A DNA stretch of 64,000 nucleotides from CAYZTD01 sp964638155 (lineage in GTDB: Archaea; Thermoplasmatota; E2; DHVEG-1). Below, in pieces: positions 53,225 through 61,067 of this stretch. The first letter of the stretch is position 1, and each line of letters starts with the position of its first letter. Under the pieces are notes generated by a model that had not been told where the DNA came from, ran no database searches, and worked only from the letters and a program-made list of their open reading frames with translations. A program made the translations under genes and the position numbers. The stretch lies in assembly GCA_964638155.1 (NCBI GenBank), contig CAZWYI010000003.1, positions 1 to 64,000 of the forward strand, in the 5' to 3' direction.

Positions 53225-54190
53225 TTATTTACTATTTTCGTATAATCTTTCAAGAATTAGCTCTAATAATTCTTCAGGCCCTCGCGTCTTTTTTAATTCT
53301 TTTCTAAAAATTAAGGGAGTTCCTTCTATATTTTTTTTGTTTATTTCTTTATCTGGAATGATTACAGCCTGTTTTTCAGTTATTTTTGAGATACTACTTA
53401 CCACATGTGCTTTTTTAAGAAGCTTTTTATCATATCTATCAACACAGGTTAAAAGTACCTTTTTTTTATCCTGACTTACAGCCTCAAATGGTGCTCTTTC
53501 CATAGGAATTACTTTATAGCCTAAAACTTCTAATAGACTAAATATATCTTTTTGAAATTCTCTGAAACCTTGAGGTAAAGAATCGGTTTTTCTAAACTTT
53601 TTTTCTTTAATTATTCGATGTTTTAGTATGTCTATTGGAACAGTTGCATTTCCGCCTATTATATCTTCTATTCTAAAGGCTATTTCAATACTAGCATTCA
53701 TTCCTTCTTCATACATTTGAACTGTTCTTCTGGAAACTCTAAGTGATCTAGCAAATGAGCCAAGGGAAATATCGTGTTCTTTTCTAAATTTTTTAATTTT
53801 ATTACTATCGATATTTACGTATAGTCCACCCGGTGCAGCATAAACTTCTAAGGGAATTCCTTCTAGTAAATGGTTTTTAAGAGTATCTATTGATATTGCC
53901 TGTAACCCAAAACGATCGTATACTACATCTTCTTCCAGTGAACCTGTTCCTTTTCTTTCCCCTAATAGGATAGGACAGCCCCTCAAGAGTTTTGAAAGTA
54001 TTTTAAGCTCATCTGCAACTTCTTCAGATATAGCATTTATATTAGTCAAAACTTTTATTATAAGTAGCGAGTTGTCTCTTCTTGCAACTAGGTCAAAACC
54101 TATAGGTCGCATTGAGCAGAGCTCTGATACGTAGAAACCTGCATTTGTAAGGGTTTCTCGTACTTCGTTTAGAAGTTCTTGGCGTTTCAT
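53225..54190 (-). CDS. Putative HTH-type transcriptional regulator (COG1395 type)
   Basis: A 321-residue protein of a conserved euryarchaeal regulator family. The N-terminal part (GFDLVARRDNSLLIIKVLTNI) resembles a nuclease-like fold without clear catalysis. A central cro/XRE-type helix-turn-helix reads IKKFRKEHDISLGSFARSLRVSRRTVQMYEEG. The C-terminal half (EFQKDIFSLLEVLGYKVIPMERAPFEAV) may repeat the N-terminal fold. Targets are unknown. It is divergent from tiaS and upstream of the L1 operon. Confidence 0.78.
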   Translation of the reverse strand: MKRQELLNEVRETLTNAGFYVSELCSMRPIGFDLVARRDNSLLIIKVLTNINAISEEVADELKILSKLLRGCPILLGERKGTGSLEEDVVYDRFGLQAISIDTLKNHLLEGIPLEVYAAPGGLYVNIDSNKIKKFRKEHDISLGSFARSLRVSRRTVQMYEEGMNASIEIAFRIEDIIGGNATVPIDILKHRIIKEKKFRKTDSLPQGFREFQKDIFSLLEVLGYKVIPMERAPFEAVSQDKKKVLLTCVDRYDKKLLKKAHVVSSISKITEKQAVIIPDKEINKKNIEGTPLIFRKELKKTRGPEELLELILERLYENSK

Positions 54191-54247
54191 ATGTATTGGG
54201 GTAAAAAGTAATAGATTGTATATAATAATATCGGAGGTTGAGCATTC

Positions 54248-55567
54248 ATTTGGATTGGAATTGATGACACTGATTCAAGAAATGGAGGTTGTACTACACA
54301 TCTTGCCTGTGTTTTAGTTAAAAAACTGATTGATAATAACTTTGATCTCATTTATTACCCTAGAATAGTAAGACTTAATCCAAATATACCTTGGAAAACA
54401 AGGGGAAATGGTGCTATTTCTTTTAAAATTGGTAAGGGAGTTGGAGAAAAAAGAAAAATTGGTAATTTTAAAGGAGAACCTATTTATTGTTTTTTTGAAG
54501 AAAAAAATAGTGAAAATATAAAGAATGTTAATAAAATTGCATCTATTTTAGAAGAAACTTTTAAAAGATACGCTAAACTTGATGATGAAAAAACTAACTC
54601 TGGCTTTGTTTTATTTGATAAAAAACCTGATAAATATTTTTACGACAATGCGGTTAAGGAAATTTTTTCTTTAGATGAGATTTTATCTTTTTTAAAAAAA
54701 AATGCTATTTATTTTAAGGGTTTTAAAAACAAAAGAGGTCTTATCGGGGCTACCTGTTCAGTAGCCTGGAAAAATAATTCTGATAAAACATTTGAGCTTA
54801 TCTCATATAGAGAAGAAACCAAATGGGGTAAAAAAAGATTTGTTAGTAATGAATCTGCAAAAAAAATTGATAAAAAATTTCCTTCTACCTTTGATAATTT
54901 TGATTCTAAAAATAAACACAATAGACTTGTTCCTAGTTCTCCATGCCCTGTTCTTTATGGCATTAGAGGAGAAAAACCTGAGAAACTAATTAAAGCAAAA
55001 TATATTGTTAAATCAGAAAAAGTTGATTCTTGGATTCTATTTGAATCAAATCAGGGCACCGATGATCACCTTCAAAGAAAAGAGATTAAAGATATAAAAT
55101 CCTATGATTCAGTTATTACAATTGGCAAGGTAGTAGATTATCCTGTTACAATTAAAGGCGGACATGTTATTTTTTCTATTGAGAATTCTAAAAACACTAT
55201 TGATTGTGCTGCTTATGAACCTACTAAAGAATTCAGAGAGATTATTAGAAAACTTATTCCCGGAGATGTAGTAGAAGTATATGGTGGAGTTAGAAAAAAA
55301 CATTTAACAATTAATTTAGAAAAAATTAGAGTAAAAAGGTTAGTAGAAAAAAAAGTTAAAGTCGAAAATCCGGTATGTCCAAAATGTGGAAAACATATGA
55401 AATCCATTGGTAGAAATCAGGGTTTTAAATGTAGGAATTGCGGAATCAAAAGTAACGATATTAAGTTAAGGAAGTTAAAACGTAAAATAAAGACAGGCTT
55501 CTATGAAGTACCTGTTTGTGCAAGACGTCATTTAAGTATGCCTTTGAAAAGAATGGATTCACCATAA
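54248..55567 (+). CDS. tiaS: tRNA(Ile2) 2-agmatinylcytidine synthetase TiaS, ATT start
   Basis: A 439-residue enzyme that conjugates agmatine to C34 of tRNA-Ile(CAU) using ATP, so that AUA is read as Ile. Motifs are WIGIDDTDSRNGGCTTHLA at the N-terminus, SPCPVLYGIRGE and SNQGTDDHL in the middle, an OB-fold, and a C-terminal zinc ribbon (CPKCGKHM...CRNCG). No ATG, GTG or TTG occurs in frame before codon 384. The Met expected just before WIGIDDTD is ATT (54248), 9 bases after GGAGGT, with an in-frame TGA three codons upstream. The full frame is intact. Standard gene callers would omit it. Confidence 0.9.
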   Translation: MWIGIDDTDSRNGGCTTHLACVLVKKLIDNNFDLIYYPRIVRLNPNIPWKTRGNGAISFKIGKGVGEKRKIGNFKGEPIYCFFEEKNSENIKNVNKIASILEETFKRYAKLDDEKTNSGFVLFDKKPDKYFYDNAVKEIFSLDEILSFLKKNAIYFKGFKNKRGLIGATCSVAWKNNSDKTFELISYREETKWGKKRFVSNESAKKIDKKFPSTFDNFDSKNKHNRLVPSSPCPVLYGIRGEKPEKLIKAKYIVKSEKVDSWILFESNQGTDDHLQRKEIKDIKSYDSVITIGKVVDYPVTIKGGHVIFSIENSKNTIDCAAYEPTKEFREIIRKLIPGDVVEVYGGVRKKHLTINLEKIRVKRLVEKKVKVENPVCPKCGKHMKSIGRNQGFKCRNCGIKSNDIKLRKLKRKIKTGFYEVPVCARRHLSMPLKRMDSP

Positions 55568-55613
55568 TGCTTTTTAATGGATTGTTGCTTCATGTTTTAA
55601 AATTTCAGGTTTT

Positions 55614-55686
55614 GCGGGTGTGGTGTAGCCTGGTATCACTTAAGCTTGCCAAGCTTATAACTCGGGTTCAAATCCCGGCGCCCGCA
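55614..55686 (+). tRNA. tRNA-Gly (anticodon GCC)
   Basis: Acceptor GCGGGTG/CGCCCGC with discriminator A, anticodon stem TAAGC/GCTTA around loop TTGCCAA (anticodon GCC), and T arm with TTCAAAT between CGGG-type stems. CCA is not encoded. It lies between tiaS and the PHP gene on the same strand. Confidence 0.95.
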
Positions 55687-55758
55687 TACTTTCATATCAT
55701 ATTTGTTATAATCTTTATATCATATTTGATATAAAGCTTAATTGTATAGGAGTAATAT

Positions 55759-56430
55759 ATGCTAAAGCTTGATTTACATATACACTCAAAATATTCTGAT
55801 GATGCCGTAGGTTCTCCAAAAGATATTATCAAATCAGTTAAAAAAAAGGGTTTAGATGGTATTGCTATAACCGATCACAATAATATTTCTGGAGGTTTAG
55901 AGGCATTAAAGATTGCTCCTAAAGATTTTATTGTAATTCCGGGAATAGAAATTTCAACTAAAGATGGACATTTAATTGCTTTAAATGTTAAGAAAAACAT
56001 TCCAAAAGGTCTATCTGTTGAAGATACTGTTGAAAAAATAGTTGATCTTGGTGGTACGCCTATTGTTCCTCATCTTTTTAGAAACATGTCTGGCATAAAA
56101 GAAGAAAAACTCAAAAATATATATAAAAATATATCTTCTATAGAGGTATTTAATTCTTGCAGTGTAAACAAATCCAACTATAAATCAGCAAATACTGCAA
56201 AAAAATATAACCTAGGTGGAACAGGGGGAAGTGATTCTCATGTTCCTGAATATTGCGGGCTTGGATATACCATAATAAAAGACGGAGGCGCTACAGCAGA
56301 TAACATACTCACACAGATAGAAAAAAAGAAAACCTGGGGCAAAGGAACAAATCTCCCACTAAGCTACAGACAATATAGAATGATAAAAAGTATTAGACAG
56401 TTTTTCCAGCGGGGACTAAAAAGAATATAA
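55759..56430 (+). CDS. PHP-domain metal-dependent phosphoesterase
   Basis: A 223-residue protein of the polymerase-and-histidinol-phosphatase fold. The metal-binding motifs are LDLHIHSKYSDD near the start, ITDHNN, PGIEIST, PHLFR and GGSDSHVPEYCG. The length suits a stand-alone enzyme such as a 3',5'-nucleotide phosphatase or small phosphoesterase. The exact substrate is unknown. GGAGT lies shortly before the ATG. Confidence 0.85.
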   Translation: MLKLDLHIHSKYSDDAVGSPKDIIKSVKKKGLDGIAITDHNNISGGLEALKIAPKDFIVIPGIEISTKDGHLIALNVKKNIPKGLSVEDTVEKIVDLGGTPIVPHLFRNMSGIKEEKLKNIYKNISSIEVFNSCSVNKSNYKSANTAKKYNLGGTGGSDSHVPEYCGLGYTIIKDGGATADNILTQIEKKKTWGKGTNLPLSYRQYRMIKSIRQFFQRGLKRI

Positions 56431-56476
56431 TTGTTAGATAACCTTTAAAAACAAAATAGACATATATTTTATTAGG

Positions 56477-56686
56477 ATGGATGACAAAATAACTGAAGAG
56501 ATTAAGCAAGAGATTCTAAAAATAAAAGAAAGATTAAGAGCTATAGAGAAAGAACAGAGATGGATACGTGAAGATATAATAAAAGGCAGTGCTCAAGAAA
56601 GAATGAAAAAAAGAATATTTAATAAACCAAAAAACATAGAAAAAATTAGAAAAAAAATTGATGACGAGATACAAATTAAAATTTAG
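56477..56686 (+). CDS. Small coiled-coil protein, unknown
   Basis: A 69-residue, highly charged protein, almost entirely helical. Heptad-like spacing appears in ITEEIKQEILKIKERLRAIEKEQ, followed by a basic half (ERMKKRIFNKPKNIEKIRKK). No family is recognised. The end overlaps the convergent rpl11 stop by 11 bases. Confidence 0.55.
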   Translation: MDDKITEEIKQEILKIKERLRAIEKEQRWIREDIIKGSAQERMKKRIFNKPKNIEKIRKKIDDEIQIKI

Positions 56687-57149
56687 AATCAAATTCTCCT
56701 TCATCTATTGCTTTTTGAATTTCTTGTGGTTTTTTACCCTCAACTGTTACACCAAGCGATACACATGTACCAATAATTTCTTTTGTTTTCTGTTTTAGTT
56801 CTTTACCTAAAAGATTGTCTTTTTTCATTTTAGCAACTTTAATTGCTTGATCTACAGTCAAATCACCAATTTTATGTGAAGAGGGTGCCCCAGATCCTTT
56901 TTCTAAGTTAAGCTCCTTTAAAATAAGAGATGCTGCAGGTGGAGTTCCCACTTTAATTTCAAATTCTTTTGTTTTAGGATCTATAATTACTTTTACTGGC
57001 ACTTTCATACCGTCAAATTCTTTTGTCTTATCATTAATCGTATTAATAATTTCCATTATGTTTACGCCTAGTGGTCCAAGAGCTGGACCTAACGGTGGAC
57101 CAGCAGTAGCTTTTCCTCCTTCAACTAGTGCTTCTATTGTTTCTGCCAT
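56676..57149 (-). CDS. rpl11: Ribosomal protein L11
   Basis: A 157-residue GTPase-centre protein. The Pro-rich N-terminal domain contains GGKATAGPPLGPALGPLGVN, and the C-terminal rRNA-binding domain contains LTVDQAIKVAKMKKDNLLG and IIGTCVSLGVTVEGK. It follows spt5 after 8 bases. In many archaea rpl1-rpl10-rpl12 come directly next, but here they have been separated from it by about 3.5 kb of other genes. Confidence 0.95.
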   Translation of the reverse strand: MAETIEALVEGGKATAGPPLGPALGPLGVNIMEIINTINDKTKEFDGMKVPVKVIIDPKTKEFEIKVGTPPAASLILKELNLEKGSGAPSSHKIGDLTVDQAIKVAKMKKDNLLGKELKQKTKEIIGTCVSLGVTVEGKKPQEIQKAIDEGEFDSKF

Positions 57150-57157
57150 AGTTTATT

Positions 57158-57676
57158 TCACCTTCTTTCTTCTTTTTTTTCAGATTTTTTATCTTCATCT
57201 TTTCTCTTTAAAAGTCTAACCTGTTCTCCTCGAACAGTAATAGGTATGGGAACTACTGACTCAAATAATTCTACTGTGATTTCTTCTTTAGTATCATCAA
57301 TATGAGTTACTTTTGCAGTTTCACCTCTAAATGGCCCAGATACCATTTCCACAACGTCTCCTTCTGAAATTTTAGCTACAGCAGAAGCAGGTATAAGAAA
57401 ATGTTCTATTTGATCAAGAGGGATATCTCCATCTAAAAGATTTCTTGCATATGAAACTGTTTTAATCATCTCATTTATAAGCTCTTTGTCAAAACCCTCA
57501 ATAAATAGATAACCCCTTAGTTCGGGAGTTACAAGTATTGAAGGTACATCTATCTTCTTTTTATTAGCCCTACTATTTATAAGATCAGCAGTGTTTTGCT
57601 CTTTTCCAACCTGTGTTTTAATAGAAAAAATTTTGGGTTTTTTCTCAGTAGTTTCTTCAAAATCAGCATTTTCCAT
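57158..57676 (-). CDS. spt5: Transcription elongation factor Spt5 (NusG)
   Basis: A 172-residue factor that binds the RNA polymerase clamp with Spt4 and increases processivity. The NGN domain (IFSIKTQVGKEQNTADLI, ELRGYLFIEG) is followed by a KOW domain (EGDVVEMVSGPFRGETAKVTHID). ATG 57676 with GGTGA upstream is preferred over GTG 57688. An acidic/basic short N-terminal extension and a Lys/Glu tail flank the domains. Same operon as secE and rpl11. Confidence 0.93.
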   Translation of the reverse strand: MENADFEETTEKKPKIFSIKTQVGKEQNTADLINSRANKKKIDVPSILVTPELRGYLFIEGFDKELINEMIKTVSYARNLLDGDIPLDQIEHFLIPASAVAKISEGDVVEMVSGPFRGETAKVTHIDDTKEEITVELFESVVPIPITVRGEQVRLLKRKDEDKKSEKKEERR

Positions 57677-57700
57677 GTTTAATTTCACCTTTAATGTAAT

Positions 57701-57982
57701 CTAGATTAAACCAAGTGTTTCAGCGACCCAAGGTGCCACCTGTTTTGCAATAAGAAATATTGCAAATCCTAAACCGCCAACAAGAAGTATTCCAAGCCCA
57801 GTTATTTTAGAAGATTTTGAATACTCTTCATTTGTAGGTTTCCTTGCCATTTTAAGGACTCTGCCATATTTTCCTTTACCTATTCTTTCTCTTTTTGATT
57901 CTAAATTATTCTGTAATTCCCAGGCTTTATCTACAAATCCTTTATTGGCTTTTTTTGCTTTTTTTCCTTTATGTATTTTCAC
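57701..57982 (-). CDS. secE: Preprotein translocase subunit SecE (Sec61 gamma)
   Basis: A 93-residue subunit with a Lys-rich cytoplasmic N-terminus and an amphipathic helix leading to the conserved RVLKMARKPTNEEYSKSSKITGLGILLVGGLGF. One membrane segment (about 61-85) follows. The position between ftsZ and spt5 is the standard archaeal arrangement. It holds the SecY halves together in the membrane. Confidence 0.92.
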   Translation of the reverse strand: MKIHKGKKAKKANKGFVDKAWELQNNLESKRERIGKGKYGRVLKMARKPTNEEYSKSSKITGLGILLVGGLGFAIFLIAKQVAPWVAETLGLI

Positions 57983-58073
57983 TATTTGACACCTCAGAAT
58001 TCAAAATGGTCAAATAAATAGCCATATATAAAGAATTTGGCAGTTTTAACATAAAAAAAGGAAAAAATGGTAT

Positions 58074-59237
58074 TTAAGCTACAAAATCTATACCATATTC
58101 TTTGTTTTCAAAAGATTTTTGACTTGGACCTAAGATTTGCTTTGATTTTACACCAGTAATTACAAGCATAGCTCTGATATTTCTCTTGAGCTCTGGATCA
58201 ACTGTAGTACCCCAAATAATCCTAGCATTTGGATCTACTCGCGAATATATCTCTTCAACAACTCTCTCTGCTTCAGAGATTGTCATATCTTCTCCACCTG
58301 TAACATTAACTAAAGCTCCAGTAGCTTCACTGATATCTACTTCAAGAAGTGGTGAATTCAATGCTTCAACAACAGCATTTACTGCTTTATTTTCTCCTTC
58401 TGCTTCACCAAGGCCAATCATTGCAACACCACCACGTTTCATAACTGTTTTTAAATCTGCAAAATCAAGGTTTACTAGACCAGGCATAGTGATCATTTCG
58501 GTTATACCCTTAATAGATCTCATAAGTACTTCATCAGCTACTTTAAAAGCAGCGTTAAGAGAAAGATTTGGTACAATATCAAGTAATTTATCATTTGGAA
58601 TAACAATAACTGTATCACATACATCTCTAAGTCTTTTCAGGCCTGCTTCAGCGTTTTCCATCCTAATCATGCCCTCCACACTGAACGGAAGTGTTACGAC
58701 TCCAATAGTTAGAGCACCTGATTCTTTAGAAAGTTGAGCTACTATCGGTGCTGAACCTGTGCCGGTTCCTCCGCCTAATCCGCATGTGACAAATACCATA
58801 TCAGATCGGCCTACAGCATTTCTTATATCCTGTTCGCTTTCTTTTGCTGCTTCTTCCCCTATCTGAGGGAGTGACCCTGCACCAAGACCTTTTGTTAAAT
58901 GTCTTCCTATCAATATTTTGTTAGGTGCTTCAGCAAGAAGAAGATGTTGCGCATCAGTGTTAATTGCAACCAATTCGGCACCAGTAATTTGGCTTTCAAT
59001 ACATCTGGCAATAGTGTTGGTACCTGCACCACCACAACCAATTACTTTAATGTTAGTTGTTAAATTTGATAAAACTTCTTCTAACTCTTTATCCTCCATA
59101 CCCATATTAACAGTTTGACGAGTAAGTGAATTATTTAAAGTATCCTTTTTTTTGGATTTAGATTTATTTTTTTTCTTAGATTTTTTAGCTTTCTTTTTAT
59201 TTTCATTGGCAACTACATCTTGAACAATTTTTTTCAT
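58074..59237 (-). CDS. ftsZ: Cell division GTPase FtsZ
   Basis: A 387-residue tubulin homologue. The GTP-binding motifs are VIGCGGAGTNT and GGGTGTGSAP (about 155-164), and the T7 synergy loop is present in the NLDFADLKTVM region. The N-terminus carries a Lys/Ser-rich tract (about 13-32) before the GTPase core. ATG 59237 is preferred because GGTGATT precedes it; in-frame upstream starts up to 59273 exist. The C-terminus is short (SFENKEYGIDFVA). Confidence 0.95.
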   Translation of the reverse strand: MKKIVQDVVANENKKKAKKSKKKNKSKSKKKDTLNNSLTRQTVNMGMEDKELEEVLSNLTTNIKVIGCGGAGTNTIARCIESQITGAELVAINTDAQHLLLAEAPNKILIGRHLTKGLGAGSLPQIGEEAAKESEQDIRNAVGRSDMVFVTCGLGGGTGTGSAPIVAQLSKESGALTIGVVTLPFSVEGMIRMENAEAGLKRLRDVCDTVIVIPNDKLLDIVPNLSLNAAFKVADEVLMRSIKGITEMITMPGLVNLDFADLKTVMKRGGVAMIGLGEAEGENKAVNAVVEALNSPLLEVDISEATGALVNVTGGEDMTISEAERVVEEIYSRVDPNARIIWGTTVDPELKRNIRAMLVITGVKSKQILGPSQKSFENKEYGIDFVA

Positions 59238-59343
59238 ATAAATCACCATACCCTCTCTACAAGTAATCCCCACTTTATCGCGGTAATTTTATTTTTTTCA
59301 ATATTGTAAAGTAAATTCTGTTATTAAATATTTCCTAAAAAAA

Positions 59344-60159
59344 TTAAATTATCTCAAGGGAAAAATCCATACTTTTTATTGAATGTGTCAGATATCCTAG
59401 AGAAATTCTATCGGCAAAAGAAGCATATTCAGTAATGTTTTCTGGAGTGATCCCTCCTGATATTTCAATTTTTATATTTGGATTTATTTCTCTTATTTTT
59501 TCTGCAATTTTTTTACTTTCTCCAGGAGACTGATTATCTATCATTATAAAATCAACTCCCATTTTTGCTGCTTCTATTGCATCATTTATATTCTGTATTT
59601 CTATTTCTATAATTTTATTCTTTGTTTTTTCTTTAATTTTTTTTATAGTTTTAGAAATAGACTTTGTGACTTTTAAATGATTGTCTTTAATTAGTACAGC
59701 ATCAAATAGGCCGAATCTATGAGGATCTCCACCAGCTATTTCTACTGCTTTTTTTTCATATTTTCTAAAACCAGGTGTCGTTTTCCTAGTTGCAGCAATG
59801 CTCACATCAGGGTTCATTTTCCTACATTTATCTGTTAATTTTTTTGTCTTGGTTGTTATCCCACTCATTTTACATATAAAATTTAAGGCTAATCTTTCTC
59901 CAATAAGTATAGATCTAATTTTTCCTTCCACGTAAGCTACAATTTGTTTTTTATTTACCTCTTCTCCATCTTTAACTTGTGGTAAAAATTTAGCACCAGT
60001 TTTTTTAAAAACTTTCTCTGCTTCAGAAAGACCTGATACTATACATCTTTCTTTTGCAATAATTTTTGCCTTTCCAGTTTCATCTTTAAATAGATTTTCT
60101 GTTGTGATATCACCTATTTCACCTAGGTCTTCATTTAGATATAAGTCTATATCATCCAT
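59344..60159 (-). CDS. nadC: Nicotinate-nucleotide pyrophosphorylase (carboxylating)
   Basis: A 271-residue quinolinate phosphoribosyltransferase, the step from quinolinate to NaMN. Motifs are ALNFICKMSGITTKTKK, AATRKTTPGFRKYEKKAVEIAGGDPHRFGL (His/Lys/Arg active site) and EIEIQNINDAIEAAKMGVDFIMIDN. It is divergent from nadX, 50 bases apart. nadA, which makes quinolinate, is not in the window. Confidence 0.93.
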   Translation of the reverse strand: MDDIDLYLNEDLGEIGDITTENLFKDETGKAKIIAKERCIVSGLSEAEKVFKKTGAKFLPQVKDGEEVNKKQIVAYVEGKIRSILIGERLALNFICKMSGITTKTKKLTDKCRKMNPDVSIAATRKTTPGFRKYEKKAVEIAGGDPHRFGLFDAVLIKDNHLKVTKSISKTIKKIKEKTKNKIIEIEIQNINDAIEAAKMGVDFIMIDNQSPGESKKIAEKIREINPNIKIEISGGITPENITEYASFADRISLGYLTHSIKSMDFSLEII

Positions 60160-60209
60160 TACAATATTTTTTATATCAAATTAATGTTTTAAGGTTTTGG
60201 TATTAAAAA

Positions 60210-60977
60210 ATGAAAATTGGAATGATAGGTTGCGGCGCCATAGGGACAGATGTTGCAAAAGCAGCAGATAAAATGGACGAAATAGAAAAAATATTTTTGT
60301 TTGATATTGAAAAAGATAAATCTGAAAAACTTAATAAGGATATCAAAAAAGGAGAAATACAATCAGTTGATGAATTTTTAGATAAAGTAGATGTAGTATT
60401 TGAAGCAGCATCTCAAGAAGCTGTTAAAGAGTATGCTGAAACAGTCTTGAAATCTTCCAAAGATATTATCATTATGAGTATTGGAAGCTTATTTGATGAT
60501 GATTTTAGAAAAAAACTTGAAAAACTTTCTAAAGAAAATAATTGTAAAATATATCTTCCATCTGGTGCAGTTTGTGGTATAGATGGTGTTTTATCTGCAA
60601 GTATTGAAGAATTATACGAGGTGACCTTAGTTACAACTAAACCACCGAAAGCTCTTGGTAAAAAAAATGGTAAAAGAAAAGTTATTTTTGAAGGAAATGC
60701 AAGAGATGCTGTTAAAGAGTTTCCTAAAAATATTAATGTTGCCGCAAATTTATCTATTGCAGGTATTGGCTTTGATGAAACAAAAGTAGAAATTGTAGTT
60801 GACCCTGTAGCAACAAGAAACAGCCATAAAATTCTTGCTCATGGCAAGTTTGGTAGACTTCGAGCTGAAGTAGAAAACATGCCTAACCCTAATAATCCTG
60901 GTTCTAGCTATATGGCTTCTCTTTCTGCAATAGCTACTCTGAAAAGGTTGATTAATCCTATACAAATCGGTGCATAG
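60210..60977 (+). CDS. nadX: L-aspartate dehydrogenase
   Basis: A 255-residue NAD(P)-dependent enzyme that makes iminoaspartate for NAD synthesis, replacing NadB. The Rossmann motif is MIGCGAIGTDVAKA. Family signatures are LPSGAVCGIDGVLSAS, AVKEFPKNINVAANLSIAGIG and VVDPVATRNSH with the active-site His. Divergent pairing with nadC supports the pathway. ATG 60210 lies shortly after an A/T-rich promoter. Confidence 0.92.
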   Translation: MKIGMIGCGAIGTDVAKAADKMDEIEKIFLFDIEKDKSEKLNKDIKKGEIQSVDEFLDKVDVVFEAASQEAVKEYAETVLKSSKDIIIMSIGSLFDDDFRKKLEKLSKENNCKIYLPSGAVCGIDGVLSASIEELYEVTLVTTKPPKALGKKNGKRKVIFEGNARDAVKEFPKNINVAANLSIAGIGFDETKVEIVVDPVATRNSHKILAHGKFGRLRAEVENMPNPNNPGSSYMASLSAIATLKRLINPIQIGA

Positions 60978-61067
60978 TAAAGTTTCAAAAATAAAAAATA
61001 GGCTTAAATATCGTTTTTTAACCCTAAAGCTAATTATATCTTTTTTATTACCGCTATTGTTAATATT

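Noticed and set aside
58186..58737. 183-codon frame antisense to ftsZ
   Set aside because: Mirror of the conserved FtsZ core; no start signal and Ser/Thr/Ala shadow composition.
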